Part shown: positions 20,256 through 28,840 of the stretch, in pieces
How the letters are laid out: each line of letters opens with the position of its first letter
How positions within the stretch are numbered: position 1 is the stretch's first letter
Source: Clostridium manihotivorum
Lineage (GTDB): Bacteria; Bacillota; Clostridia; Clostridiales; Clostridiaceae
NCBI RefSeq assembly: GCF_004015185.1
Contig: NZ_CP025746.1
Span: 4,853,776 to 4,917,775 of the forward strand
Length of the DNA stretch: 64,000 nucleotides
Direction of reading: 5' to 3'
Notes under the pieces: generated by a model
The model's database searches: none
What the model was told of the DNA's origin: nothing
What the model saw: only the letters and a program-made list of their open reading frames with translations
Position numbers and translations under genes: made by a program

Positions 20256-22247
20256 TTAATTCCAAAATACTTCTATTTTGTCGCCCTCGTTTAATTTATC
20301 AGTATAAGCTGCATTTTTACCATTTAACAATAGATTAAGCGTGCCTTTTACTACGGTAAGATCGAATTCAATGTAATTGAATATATCAACAAAAACATAA
20401 TCTTTCTTACCTTGTAGCTCCTTAGGCTCTCCATTTGCAAATACCTTTAAGGTTATTCCTTGTTCTACTTTTTTAGTAGAATTATTCTCTTCCATATCTT
20501 TAACTTTTTCTTCAACTATAGCTATTCTGTCGCCATTTTTAACTTCATATCCTTCTGGCTCTATTTCACCATTTATACTTAAGATTATGCTATCTTCAAG
20601 CTTTAATATGTATTTTTTTATTCCTTTTAAAGTTCTAGGATAAATTATGTTTACTTCATCGTTATTTTTTATTACAGAATCTAAGCTTGCTTTTTCACCA
20701 TTTATTAATATTACTGGTTCTATTGTTATAAGCTGATCGTTATAGTAGCAAGTTAAGTCTTCTATATCAGTCATATAGTCCATAATCCTTGGCGCAGCAT
20801 CTTTTCCCTCTTGAGCATACTCTATATTTATCTTATCACCATCGGATACTAATGTTTCAAGAGTTGCATCTTCATCATTTATTTTTAACCTAGCGTTGAT
20901 TCCTAATTCACCAAAAGCCATTCTTTTTGAACCATTGATAGTAAATCTTATGTTTTTTCCATTCTTACCAATCAAAATCTTAGGATTGATATTAGCATGA
21001 AGTAAAACATCCATAACATTGTGCTTGTGCGAGTTAAACAAGCTTATTAAGCTATCATTTAAAGCTACATCTATAAAGTTGTGCCCTAAGCTCTTTATTG
21101 ACAATAAGGCTATACCAAGCACTGTAACTCCAGAGCTTCCTGGCGTAAGATCTGTACAAACACAATCTGTAACAGCATCTCTTCCCTTTATACCTATTCT
21201 CTGTATAGGTATATTTAGCTTTTCACTGATTAATTCCTTCAAATATGGAGTATGTGCTCCACCACCTACTAAAAAGACAGCGCTCGGAGCTTTAGATCCA
21301 TTTAAATCTATTATCTTTCTAGAAACCTCTTCAGCTATTTTTTGAACTATTGGTTCTACCAGCTTAAAGATTTCATCCTTACCTACAGTATTTTCAAAAC
21401 CGATTATATCAGTATAGGATATCTGATCCTTCTCAGTAGACTCTTTTTTCATTCTCTCTGCAGTGTTAAAGTCTACAAGATAAGTTTGTGCTATAGCTTC
21501 TGTCACCTCATCACCAGCAAGTGGAACCATACCATAAGCAACTACGCTTTCCTTATTGCATATGGCTATATCTGAAGTTCCTGCTCCAACATCCACAAGA
21601 GCTATGTTAAGAAGTCTTAGGTTTTGAGGAACTACTGCTTCCATCGCAGCAATAGGTTCTAAGGTTAAATTAACCACATTTAGATTAACTTTATTCATTA
21701 CGGAGTAAAGGCTGTCCACTACAGACCTTGGTAAGAAGGTAGATATAACTTCTACAGCTATATTCTCTCCCTTATGACCTAATAAATTTGATATGATATA
21801 ACCATTTAAATAATAGTTCTTAACGCTATACCCTACGCAATACAACTTACCATCAGTAGTCTTGTTGATTTCCTCTTCAGCCTTTAACACCGCAGTCATC
21901 TCAAGACTCCTAAGAGTATCCTTGTTTATCTCCTCATCATTAAGTTCCATTTCTGCTTTGCTTTCTACAGTTCTTAAAAATCTGCCAGCAGCTGCTATAG
22001 CAACCTCTTTTAACTTAAAGCCAAGCTCCTCTTCCAGTTCTCTCTTAACATTACTTACCCCTGAAGCAACTAAATTTATATCGTGAATCTGTCCATCTAC
22101 CATGGCTCTTTCATCATGCTCTAAGAATCTTTCACAAATAACATGAAACTTCTTATCCTTAACCATTCCAACGGTAGCCTTAATTGTTCTTGTACCAATA
22201 TCTAAAGAAAATATGACATCCTGCTCTACTATATTATCCATAATCAT
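20256..22247 (-). CDS. FtsA/PilM-like actin-fold ATPase with long C-terminal beta-grasp-like extension
   Basis: Residues 1-370 form an actin-like ATPase of the FtsA/SHS2 type. Phosphate 1 is SLDIGTRTIKATVG (14-27), phosphate 2 is LVDVGAGTSDIAI, and the adenosine motif is VFLVGGGAHTPYL. The remaining ~290 residues are unlike FtsA. They contain repeated ubiquitin-like or S4-like segments, each ending in a phrase such as SDGDKINIEY, NNDEVNIIYP, KNGDRIAIVE or EGDKIEVFW. There is no FtsZ-binding C-terminal peptide of classic FtsA. A role in cell-envelope assembly or division is plausible but unproven. Confidence 0.75.
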   Translation of the reverse strand: MIMDNIVEQDVIFSLDIGTRTIKATVGMVKDKKFHVICERFLEHDERAMVDGQIHDINLVASGVSNVKRELEEELGFKLKEVAIAAAGRFLRTVESKAEMELNDEEINKDTLRSLEMTAVLKAEEEINKTTDGKLYCVGYSVKNYYLNGYIISNLLGHKGENIAVEVISTFLPRSVVDSLYSVMNKVNLNVVNLTLEPIAAMEAVVPQNLRLLNIALVDVGAGTSDIAICNKESVVAYGMVPLAGDEVTEAIAQTYLVDFNTAERMKKESTEKDQISYTDIIGFENTVGKDEIFKLVEPIVQKIAEEVSRKIIDLNGSKAPSAVFLVGGGAHTPYLKELISEKLNIPIQRIGIKGRDAVTDCVCTDLTPGSSGVTVLGIALLSIKSLGHNFIDVALNDSLISLFNSHKHNVMDVLLHANINPKILIGKNGKNIRFTINGSKRMAFGELGINARLKINDEDATLETLVSDGDKINIEYAQEGKDAAPRIMDYMTDIEDLTCYYNDQLITIEPVILINGEKASLDSVIKNNDEVNIIYPRTLKGIKKYILKLEDSIILSINGEIEPEGYEVKNGDRIAIVEEKVKDMEENNSTKKVEQGITLKVFANGEPKELQGKKDYVFVDIFNYIEFDLTVVKGTLNLLLNGKNAAYTDKLNEGDKIEVFWN

Positions 22248-22281
22248 ATTTCACTTAACCCCTCTTACGTTAAAATCTAAA

Positions 22282-22307
22282 GGCTCATATTCTAATGAAT
22301 ATGAGCC
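22282..22307 (-). terminator. Hairpin, probable terminator
   Basis: A perfect 11-bp stem (GGCTCATATTC / GAATATGAGCC) has a four-base loop. On the minus strand it is followed by a moderately T-rich stretch. It sits 35 bases upstream of the FtsA-like start and could end the preceding gene's transcript or act in the leader of the FtsA-like gene. Confidence 0.55.
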
Positions 22308-22376
22308 TATACTTACTTATGATTATATTATAATTTTACCAATGCTACAATGTTTACTTTTCATTCTTAAAAATAT

Positions 22377-22410
22377 GGTTCTGTTAAAGTACTGCGTTGA
22401 AAAAAATAAA
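22377..22410 (+). repeat. Dispersed repeat family 1, copy D (short)
   Basis: It begins GGTTCTGTTAAAGTACTG and continues CGTTGAAA, matching the first ~30 bases of copies B and C. After that the sequence becomes A/T-rich and no longer aligns. Confidence 0.5.
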
Positions 22411-22434
22411 TTTTTAACAAGTTTAATTTTAAAC

Positions 22435-22476
22435 TTCTTAACTTCTTTACCTTTTAAATTGATAAGAAGTTAAGAA
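22435..22476 (-). terminator. Inverted repeat overlapping a stop codon
   Basis: A perfect 13-bp inverted repeat (22435-22447 with 22464-22476) spans the stop codon at 22470-22472. On the minus strand it is followed by an A/T-rich tract with weak T-runs. It probably terminates the PadR cassette 1 transcript. Confidence 0.55.
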
Positions 22477-23336
22477 TTTATTGTGTTTAAGCCAGTTTGG
22501 AGACTTTTGCATTTGTCGTCTAAGACAAATAGTCCGTAACCTAATATATTAAATATGAAGAATAATATGCCCCACCCTAGATTAAATCTATTAGAATAGT
22601 GAGTCTTTGTGGTGGCCCATATTCCAAAGGAGATCCAATAGGTTATAAGTAGCCCTATTCCTACACTAATTTCATCAAAAGGAATATATATAGGTTGAAA
22701 GCCGATTACAACATCATATTGCTCTTCTTCTGGAGTATTGCAGTATATAGTAAGATAGTTCTGCTCAACTTCTGTCACTTCTCTAAATCTATCCATATCG
22801 AAGTTAGAAGGATATATATTTTTTAGAACCTTTGTATTATTCTCTCTCTTATACAAAGCTATAAACTCAAATCTATTCTTGTACTTCTCCAATAATTTAT
22901 CTAAAGTACCTTCATTCATACTTATCCCTTTATTAACTTTAGCTTTAGTTTCACTTAATAAATCATTAGGAACACTAATATATCTATATTCTGATATCTT
23001 TTTATGTGCCCCGAAGCAAACAAGAGCTAAAAGCAAAGAGATTATTGCAACTATAAAAGCACTTCTACTCACCTTATTTCTAACACTAAATACCCCGGTT
23101 AAATCTCTTTGTAATTGGTGTACATCTCCAAATCTAGCTACAGCTATATTAAAGGCCTCATCTTCACTATGCTCAGCTTTAAGTAATTCCAAAAGACTAA
23201 TAGTAAAGTTTGCTTTCATCTCATCCTGAAAATCCTTAACAGTTTGCTTATCCTCTGATAAACTAGACGATAAATTCATTATAAATTTGTCCACTTTATT
23301 ATTCAAACGCTTACTTATTTGTATATCATCTTTCAT
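22470..23336 (-). CDS. HAAS-type membrane protein, PadR cassette 1, second paralog
   Basis: The 288-residue protein has an N-terminal HAAS/DUF1700-like helical domain (about 1-85), a membrane helix (about 90-108), an extracytoplasmic stretch of ~115 residues, and two C-terminal membrane helices. It is a clear paralog of the neighbour at 23566-24420: shared patterns include KVDKFIMNLSSSLSE, EDEAFNIAVARFGD and YWISFGIWA. HAAS domains usually accompany PadR regulators and are thought to act in envelope-stress signalling. GGAGG precedes the ATG. A 229-base gap, longer than usual within an operon, separates it from the upstream paralog. Confidence 0.65.
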   Translation of the reverse strand: MKDDIQISKRLNNKVDKFIMNLSSSLSEDKQTVKDFQDEMKANFTISLLELLKAEHSEDEAFNIAVARFGDVHQLQRDLTGVFSVRNKVSRSAFIVAIISLLLALVCFGAHKKISEYRYISVPNDLLSETKAKVNKGISMNEGTLDKLLEKYKNRFEFIALYKRENNTKVLKNIYPSNFDMDRFREVTEVEQNYLTIYCNTPEEEQYDVVIGFQPIYIPFDEISVGIGLLITYWISFGIWATTKTHYSNRFNLGWGILFFIFNILGYGLFVLDDKCKSLQTGLNTINS

Positions 23337-23565
23337 AATTTATTTCCTCCAATATGTAGTAAAATCAATCTCCCTAACCTGATTATTTAATTCTTATAAT
23401 CGAATAATTTTTATTATATCTTGTCCATATATAAAGTATTGTATAGTCATCTTATTTCAAGATGACATCTATCAATATAAAGCTTCGTAGCTTCATTCAA
23501 AGCTTTATTTTGAGTCTAAGGATTGAAGTGGTACATCTTTATATAATTTGCAAACAACTGCTATA

Positions 23566-24420
23566 TTAATCTAATATAAGCTTGTTTCTTAATTTTAGCT
23601 TATTGGTAAATCTAAAAACTGCATAAGCCAAAATGTTAAAAAGAACAAAGCTTAATAACCAGCCAAAATTCAAATTATTTATATAATAGGCGTAGGTAGA
23701 TGCCCATACAGCAAAGGCTACCCAATATACTAAGAAAAAGAACACCCACAGATAGTGACCAATATTATGAGTATCTATTCTGTTTTCTATAATCTTAATA
23801 AAATATTGCTCTGAACTTGGATTTTGGCAAGCTATCGATGATGTTAAATACCTTTCAGATAGTTTGTTAATTTCACTACTGTCTTCACTGGATGGATAAA
23901 CATTCTTTAATATAGACTTGCCATCTTCCACTTTATAAATAGCTACTAGTTTGACCTCTTTTTTATACTCTTTCATCAAGTTTTCAATCTTGTTATTATC
24001 AAGTGCTATGCCTTGCTGAATACTTACACTTGTTGCATATTCTAAAGCATGAGGTGTAGAATAAGTTATTTTCTTTTCAAACATATTATGAAATAATAAG
24101 AAAGCTAAAGCTAATATCAAAGCTGATATTGTAATAAAGAAGGACACTTTATTTGTCTTACCTCTTGTTTTAAAAGCACTAGTCAAATCCTCTTTGAGAT
24201 TTTCACTATCACCAAATTTATTCACCGCAAGGCTAAAAGATTCTTCTTCACTATATCCCTCCTTTAATAACTCACTACAACTGGCTATAAGATTCCCCTT
24301 CATTTCTTCTCTAAAATCCTTAATAGTATCCTTACTTTCTGATAAATCTGAAGAAATCCCTATAATAAATTTATCAATTTTCTTCAATAGTTTTTTGCTT
24401 AGTTGTAAATTATCTTTCAT
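23566..24420 (-). CDS. HAAS-type membrane protein, PadR cassette 1, first paralog
   Basis: This 284-residue protein has the same architecture as the gene at 22470-23336: an N-terminal HAAS-like helical domain ending GDSENLKEDLTSAFK, one membrane helix (about 95-115), an extracytoplasmic domain, and two C-terminal membrane helices. I start it at the ATG eight bases after GGGAGG. This start overlaps the PadR stop by 11 bases, so the two are translationally coupled. An in-frame start nine codons upstream lies before the ribosome binding site. The tight coupling implies the membrane protein and the regulator form one signalling unit. Confidence 0.68.
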   Translation of the reverse strand: MKDNLQLSKKLLKKIDKFIIGISSDLSESKDTIKDFREEMKGNLIASCSELLKEGYSEEESFSLAVNKFGDSENLKEDLTSAFKTRGKTNKVSFFITISALILALAFLLFHNMFEKKITYSTPHALEYATSVSIQQGIALDNNKIENLMKEYKKEVKLVAIYKVEDGKSILKNVYPSSEDSSEINKLSERYLTSSIACQNPSSEQYFIKIIENRIDTHNIGHYLWVFFFLVYWVAFAVWASTYAYYINNLNFGWLLSFVLFNILAYAVFRFTNKLKLRNKLILD

Positions 24421-24754
24421 TCTTACTTCCTCCCATAAACTTATCAATCAAGTCTCTCATAAAAATCCACTGTTGGTTTTTCTTCTGTATATACTCTAAG
24501 CCCTCTTCAGTAATTGCGTAGTATTTCCTTCTTCCCCCACCACTTTCACTATCATCCCAGTAGGACTTTACATATCCATTTTTCTCTAACCTCTTCAGCG
24601 ATAGATATAAGGTTCCTTCCTTTAGCTCAAAGGTATCTTCACTGATCTCCCTAACCTTTTTCGCAAGTTCATACCCATACATAGAGCTATCTTTAATTAA
24701 ACTCATCAATATGGTATCTATATACCCTTTAAGCATCTCTTTATCGATTTCCAT
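24410..24754 (-). CDS. PadR-family transcriptional regulator (cassette 1)
   Basis: PadR proteins are winged-helix repressors. The 114-residue product has the family core: MSLIKDSSMYGYELAKKV (helix 2), FELKEGTLYLSLKRLEKNGYV (recognition helix) and WDDSESGGGRRKYYAITEEG (wing), then a dimerisation helix. I start it at MEIDKEMLKGYID, behind AAGGTG; a start ten codons upstream would add a non-family extension. It is about half identical by eye to the second PadR at 26818-27159. A weaker inverted repeat (AGTAC, 13 bases, GTACT; 24787-24809) upstream is a possible operator. Confidence 0.9.
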   Translation of the reverse strand: MEIDKEMLKGYIDTILMSLIKDSSMYGYELAKKVREISEDTFELKEGTLYLSLKRLEKNGYVKSYWDDSESGGGRRKYYAITEEGLEYIQKKNQQWIFMRDLIDKFMGGSKNER

Positions 24755-24963
24755 ATTTTTCACCTTCCACCAACATATTATCATATAGTACCTAATAATG
24801 CAATGTACTTAATAATAAATTGTATTTTTATTGGATTAAAAGAAAAAAACTAACAGTTATCTTAAATCAGATAATCTGCTAGTCTTAAAAGACACTTTTG
24901 TTATATAAATTTATATTTTATTGGTATGTCATGTTATTAATTTTTATAAATATAAAAGTTACA

Positions 24964-25845
24964 CTATGATTTTATTAGTTTTTTACTGGATATAAAATAA
25001 CCAATAACTACACCTAGCACAGCTACTATAAGAAAATCTATATTTATAGCTATTTCCCTGTGATAGGATAAACCAAAGAAAGAAAAGGTGCAATTTAACA
25101 AAAATATTCCAATATAAATTGTTATACCTAAAAATATGCAATTGTTAAGCTTTCTAAAGCCATTATAAGCAATAGGTGCAAGAATACCTAAAAGAAAATA
25201 TCTAAAAAAATATTTTAATACAATTCTTATAAAAATATTTATCCCTAGCCCTTTAAGTGCCATCCCTTTTAATATATTAGGTATACCTATGATTGGTATT
25301 AGGTTTATTGAATAATACATTTGTTTAGAAGCATCAGAAAAGGTTTGTATATATTGAATGTAACTTCCTACAAGATATGCTATATATATTACAAAAAATA
25401 ATCTTATCCACTCAATCTTTAAGCTTACTGACTCTTTATTCTTTATAATCTCTTTAAGTTTTATAGCTCTTAGAATAATGTATATTGGAGCTGATAATAT
25501 CATTATTACACCTTTTATTGTTCCTTCATCCCTTACATAATTGGCAATACAAAATATAAAAGCAAATGAAACAGCAATCATACCCAAAACTACAAACAGC
25601 CCTACACTAAAATGCTTTCTAGTAAAAGGAATCACCTTTGATAGTTCATCCTTTATACCTGGTGCCTCTCCAAATCTTTCTATGGCTATCTTTATACTTT
25701 CCGATTCACTTTTTCCTTCTCTCTTAAGCTCTTCCACAGTCTCTATTAAATGCTGCCTCATAACACTCTTCATTTCTTCTATCTCTTCAAAATCATCATC
25801 TGCATTTTTGTATATAGAATTTATATAGTTATCTATCTCCTTCAC
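24964..25845 (-). CDS. HAAS-type polytopic membrane protein, PadR cassette 2, second paralog
   Basis: The 293-residue product begins with an HAAS-like domain (MRQHLIETVEELKREGKSES, IKIAIERFGEAPGIKDELSK), followed by about six membrane helices. The first 85 residues are nearly identical to those of the neighbour at 25943, but the membrane part has diverged strongly. Likely start is the second GTG after ATG in ATG-GTG-GTG, seven bases from GGAGG; the ATG itself is one base from the ribosome binding site. No catalytic motif is visible. Confidence 0.65.
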   Translation of the reverse strand: MKEIDNYINSIYKNADDDFEEIEEMKSVMRQHLIETVEELKREGKSESESIKIAIERFGEAPGIKDELSKVIPFTRKHFSVGLFVVLGMIAVSFAFIFCIANYVRDEGTIKGVIMILSAPIYIILRAIKLKEIIKNKESVSLKIEWIRLFFVIYIAYLVGSYIQYIQTFSDASKQMYYSINLIPIIGIPNILKGMALKGLGINIFIRIVLKYFFRYFLLGILAPIAYNGFRKLNNCIFLGITIYIGIFLLNCTFSFFGLSYHREIAINIDFLIVAVLGVVIGYFISSKKLIKS

Positions 25846-25942
25846 CACCATACCTCCTCAAAAGATGTTTACTCTACAAATACCCTTTAGTAAATTGTAC
25901 TATTTTCATTGAGCATCCAAAAAACTCTATTTATACAAATAC

Positions 25943-26815
25943 TTATGCGTTTCTTATCTTTTGATTATATATAAACCAGCCAACCACTATTCCTAAAATG
26001 CATGATATAAGGTAATCTATATCAAATGTAATAGCTCTTACTAATGTTAATCCAAAAATAGACATAGAATAATTCAACACAGTAGCTACTAAGAAAATTG
26101 TTACTCCTAATCCTATACACCTACTTAATTTTATATATTTACTACTTACAATCGTATATAAAAACCCTACTACTAAGTATGAAATAAAGATTTTTACACA
26201 GCTTATTATAGGCACATATATAGGAACACCTCTACTGATTACATCTAGTATGTGGCTCAAAGGTATAAATCTTATAGAGTAATTTATTTTGTTATTGTAG
26301 TTTGGGAAAACTCCAAACTGAAGTATAGCAGAGCCTATTATATAAAAAATAGAAATTACAAATAATAATCTTATTCCTTCTTTTTTTAAGTCAGCTTTTT
26401 GATTGTTTTTCCTCATACTCTCTAATTTTGAGGCTCTTATTATAATGTATATAGGTATTGCAAAAGCTAATAAAATAGTACCATTAAATGCAAATTGATT
26501 ACCTGCATAATTTACCAGTGTAATTACAATTACAAGCAGTATCCCAATCATTACCAAAGAAGCATATAGAGATATGCTAAAATGCTTTCTGGTAAAAGGA
26601 ATAACCTTTGAAAGTTCATCCTTTATACTTGGTGCCTCTCCAAATCTTTCTATAGCTATCTTTATACTTTCCGATTCACTTTTCCCTTCGCTCTTAAGTT
26701 CTTCTACAGTCTCTATTAGATGCTGCCTCATATCCTGCTTCATTTCCTCTATCTCATCAAGGTTATCATCTGCATTTTTATATATAGAATTTATATAGTT
26801 ATCTATAGCCTTCAC
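25943..26815 (-). CDS. HAAS-type polytopic membrane protein, PadR cassette 2, first paralog
   Basis: The 290-residue protein has the same plan as its neighbour at 24964: an HAAS-like N-terminal domain ending in PFTRKHFS, then about six membrane helices. It begins immediately after the PadR stop codon, whose last codons form the GAGGAGG ribosome binding site, so translation is coupled. Two consecutive GTG codons are possible starts; I chose the second for spacing. The near-identical N-termini and diverged membrane domains of the pair point to a duplication with selection on the HAAS part or recent conversion. Confidence 0.65.
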   Translation of the reverse strand: MKAIDNYINSIYKNADDNLDEIEEMKQDMRQHLIETVEELKSEGKSESESIKIAIERFGEAPSIKDELSKVIPFTRKHFSISLYASLVMIGILLVIVITLVNYAGNQFAFNGTILLAFAIPIYIIIRASKLESMRKNNQKADLKKEGIRLLFVISIFYIIGSAILQFGVFPNYNNKINYSIRFIPLSHILDVISRGVPIYVPIISCVKIFISYLVVGFLYTIVSSKYIKLSRCIGLGVTIFLVATVLNYSMSIFGLTLVRAITFDIDYLISCILGIVVGWFIYNQKIRNA

Positions 26816-26817
26816 CA

Positions 26818-27159
26818 CTATACCTCCTCAAAAAAGATGTTTAATATATCTCTGAAAAACACCCATTCTTCTTTCTTTACTTTAAGATACTCAATGCCCT
26901 TTTCTGTTATCTTATGGTATCTCCTCCTGCCACCTCCACTTTCTCCATCATCCCAGTAGGTAGTTACAAGTCCGTTATTCTCAAGTCTTTTAAGTACTAC
27001 ATACATTGTTCCTTCTTTTATTTCAAAGCTTCCCTTGCTAGTATTCCTGATTCTCTTTGCTATCTCATAGCCATATAGATCTTCTTGCTTTAAAAGTGTC
27101 AATATAATGCTTTCTATATAACCTTTAATCATTTCCTTGCTTAATTCCAAATAGTTCAC
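26818..27159 (-). CDS. PadR-family transcriptional regulator (cassette 2)
   Basis: The 113-residue winged-helix regulator has the full PadR core: KQEDLYGYEIAKRIRN, GSFEIKEGTMYVVLKRLENN and YWDDGESGGGRRRYHKIT. It heads a three-gene unit with two HAAS membrane proteins. A perfect 10-bp inverted repeat with an 8-base spacer (27171-27198) overlaps its likely -10 hexamer (TATAAT at 27170-27175, minus), which suggests autoregulation. The stop codon region doubles as the next gene's ribosome binding site. Confidence 0.92.
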   Translation of the reverse strand: MNYLELSKEMIKGYIESIILTLLKQEDLYGYEIAKRIRNTSKGSFEIKEGTMYVVLKRLENNGLVTTYWDDGESGGGRRRYHKITEKGIEYLKVKKEEWVFFRDILNIFFEEV

Positions 27160-27827
27160 CTCCAGTAATATTATACCATATACTACTCTATGGTATAAAG
27201 TACTTTATGCTATAAAAATAAATTTTTGTATGTTTTTTACAATACAAATGAATAAAGTCTTTCATCTAACGTACAGCCTTCTAAACTACAATTTTTACAA
27301 TCTTAATCTGTACTTGAAGACTTTATTTTTTCTATATATGCCTATGTATTTAAAAAATGTTGGTGTATTCTATCATCAGCCCAATAACCTGAATTTATAA
27401 AGTAAATACATAACTTAATATCTGATAATAAACTGTAAAACAAATAAATATGTTCTGCTTCCATAAGAAATATATATTCAAAACTTCCTTGGTTTCCAAA
27501 ATGAGAGTGTGAAAACATGAATTTTATTACGGAGTGATATATCTTTATCTATCATTATTCAACTTAGTATTTAATCCACAAATCTAGTAACAACATTTTT
27601 TAAATACATTCCTATATACCATAAAAACTTTACTATGTAGTGCTGTATTCACCATCGTCTAACTTTACATGCTTTAAAACTGTCTTCGTATTTTATAACT
27701 TCATTTCGGAGTTATGTCTTAGAATTGCCGAGCTAAAATCACCATACATATTTACACAAAATTTAATATATGGTAAACTTACCTAGAACCTATGTTCGTA
27801 ATATTGTTACCTAAAGGGGTCGGTTTG
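27160..27827. other. Intergenic region, 668 bp
   Basis: It holds the PadR cassette 2 promoter/operator at its left end. At 27251-27331 an 11-bp inverted repeat (AATAAAGTCTT / AAGACTTTATT) with a 55-base loop ends in a T-run and could be a terminator or part of a small RNA. From 27340 to 27780 I see only A/T-rich sequence without a supported gene. Confidence 0.45.
27170..27198 (-). promoter_or_regulatory. Probable PadR operator overlapping its own promoter
   Basis: TTATACCATA (27171-27180) and TATGGTATAA (27189-27198) form a perfect 10-bp inverted repeat with an 8-base spacer. The left arm overlaps a minus-strand TATAAT and the right arm covers the -35 position, so a bound PadR dimer would block RNA polymerase. 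PadR operators are typically such palindromes with ~8-base spacing. Confidence 0.6.
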
Positions 27828-28652
27828 ATGAAAATATCAATAAAGAATTTAAATATTAATTATGAAATAATTGGTGAGGGGAAGCCCATTGTTTTGATTC
27901 ACGGATATTATCCTGATCATAGACTTATGTCTGGATGCATGGAACCTATTTTCAGTGATTTATCTGGTTATAAAAGAATATATATTGACTTGCCAGGAAT
28001 GGGCCAGTCTCAAAGTGCAAGCTGGATCAAAAACTCTGACATGATGCTTGATATTGTAATTGAGTTTATAAACATCGTAATTCCTGAAGAGAATTTTCTC
28101 CTTTGCGGTGAATCTTATGGAGGATATATAGCAAGAGGTATTACCTATAAGATTCCTAAAAAGGTAGATGGATTATTTCTTCTATGTCCTTGCATTGTAG
28201 CAGATTATACTAAACGTAATAATCCGCAACATATAGTGTTAAAAGAAGATCCTGACTTATTATCATCCCTTGAAGCATTTGACGCTAAGGACTTTAACTC
28301 TATGGCTGTAGTACAAAGTGAAAAGATATGGCAAAGGTATAGGGATGAAATATTATGTGGAGTAAAAATGGCAGATGATAAATTTTTAACTAACTTAAAA
28401 AATACTGGCTATGAGTTTTCTTTTGATGTTGATAGACTTGAAGCTGCCTATGATAAACCTACGCTTATGCTTTTAGGTCGTCAAGATTCCAGTGTAGGTT
28501 ATAAAGATGCCTGGAACATCCTTGATAATTATCCCAGAGCAACCTTTGCAGTTTTAGATATGGCAGGCCATAACCTGCAAATAGAACAAGAAGCTGTTTT
28601 TAATACACTAGTTAAAGAATGGCTTGAGAGAATAGAAAAAATAGATTTTTAA
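27828..28652 (+). CDS. Alpha/beta-fold hydrolase
   Basis: The 274-residue protein is a standalone alpha/beta hydrolase. It has the oxyanion motif HGYYPDHR (25-32), the nucleophile elbow GESYGG with S96, D220 in LLGRQDSS, and H248 in DMAGHNLQ, so the catalytic triad is complete. The substrate is unknown; esterase or lipase-like activity is the default guess. The ATG at 27828 follows AAAGGGG; an ATG 12 codons upstream precedes that site and was not used. It is monocistronic and convergent with murB. Confidence 0.85.
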   Translation: MKISIKNLNINYEIIGEGKPIVLIHGYYPDHRLMSGCMEPIFSDLSGYKRIYIDLPGMGQSQSASWIKNSDMMLDIVIEFINIVIPEENFLLCGESYGGYIARGITYKIPKKVDGLFLLCPCIVADYTKRNNPQHIVLKEDPDLLSSLEAFDAKDFNSMAVVQSEKIWQRYRDEILCGVKMADDKFLTNLKNTGYEFSFDVDRLEAAYDKPTLMLLGRQDSSVGYKDAWNILDNYPRATFAVLDMAGHNLQIEQEAVFNTLVKEWLERIEKIDF

Positions 28653-28659
28653 TTACACT

Positions 28660-28730
28660 CCGTTAACGTACTGCGTTGAAATTAAGCAGTCAGTGATACG
28701 ATGCTTAGATAAACTTGCGCAAATAATTAA
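28660..28730 (+). repeat. Dispersed repeat family 1, copy B
   Basis: This is the reference copy: CCGTTAACGTACTGCGTTGA followed by AATTAAG, GTCAGT, ACGATGCTTAG and CTTGCGC. It aligns gap-free over ~65 bases to the minus strand of 10103-10038. It begins about 10 bases after the hydrolase stop. Confidence 0.65.
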
Positions 28731-28743
28731 TATTAAAATTTAG

Positions 28744-28775
28744 AAAAAAGGGATTCTTCTTTTCAAGAACCCCTC
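28744..28775 (-). terminator. Terminator of murB
   Basis: On the minus strand GGGGTTCTT pairs with AAGAATCCC (one G-T wobble) around a six-base loop, followed directly by TTTTTT. The wobble favours the minus-strand RNA, so it serves murB rather than the convergent hydrolase gene. Confidence 0.85.
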
Positions 28776-28840
28776 TTCTAGATTTATAGACGTCAAAGTA
28801 TTTTACTTTCATTATGATTTTATAATATTTTTCTAAAAAT

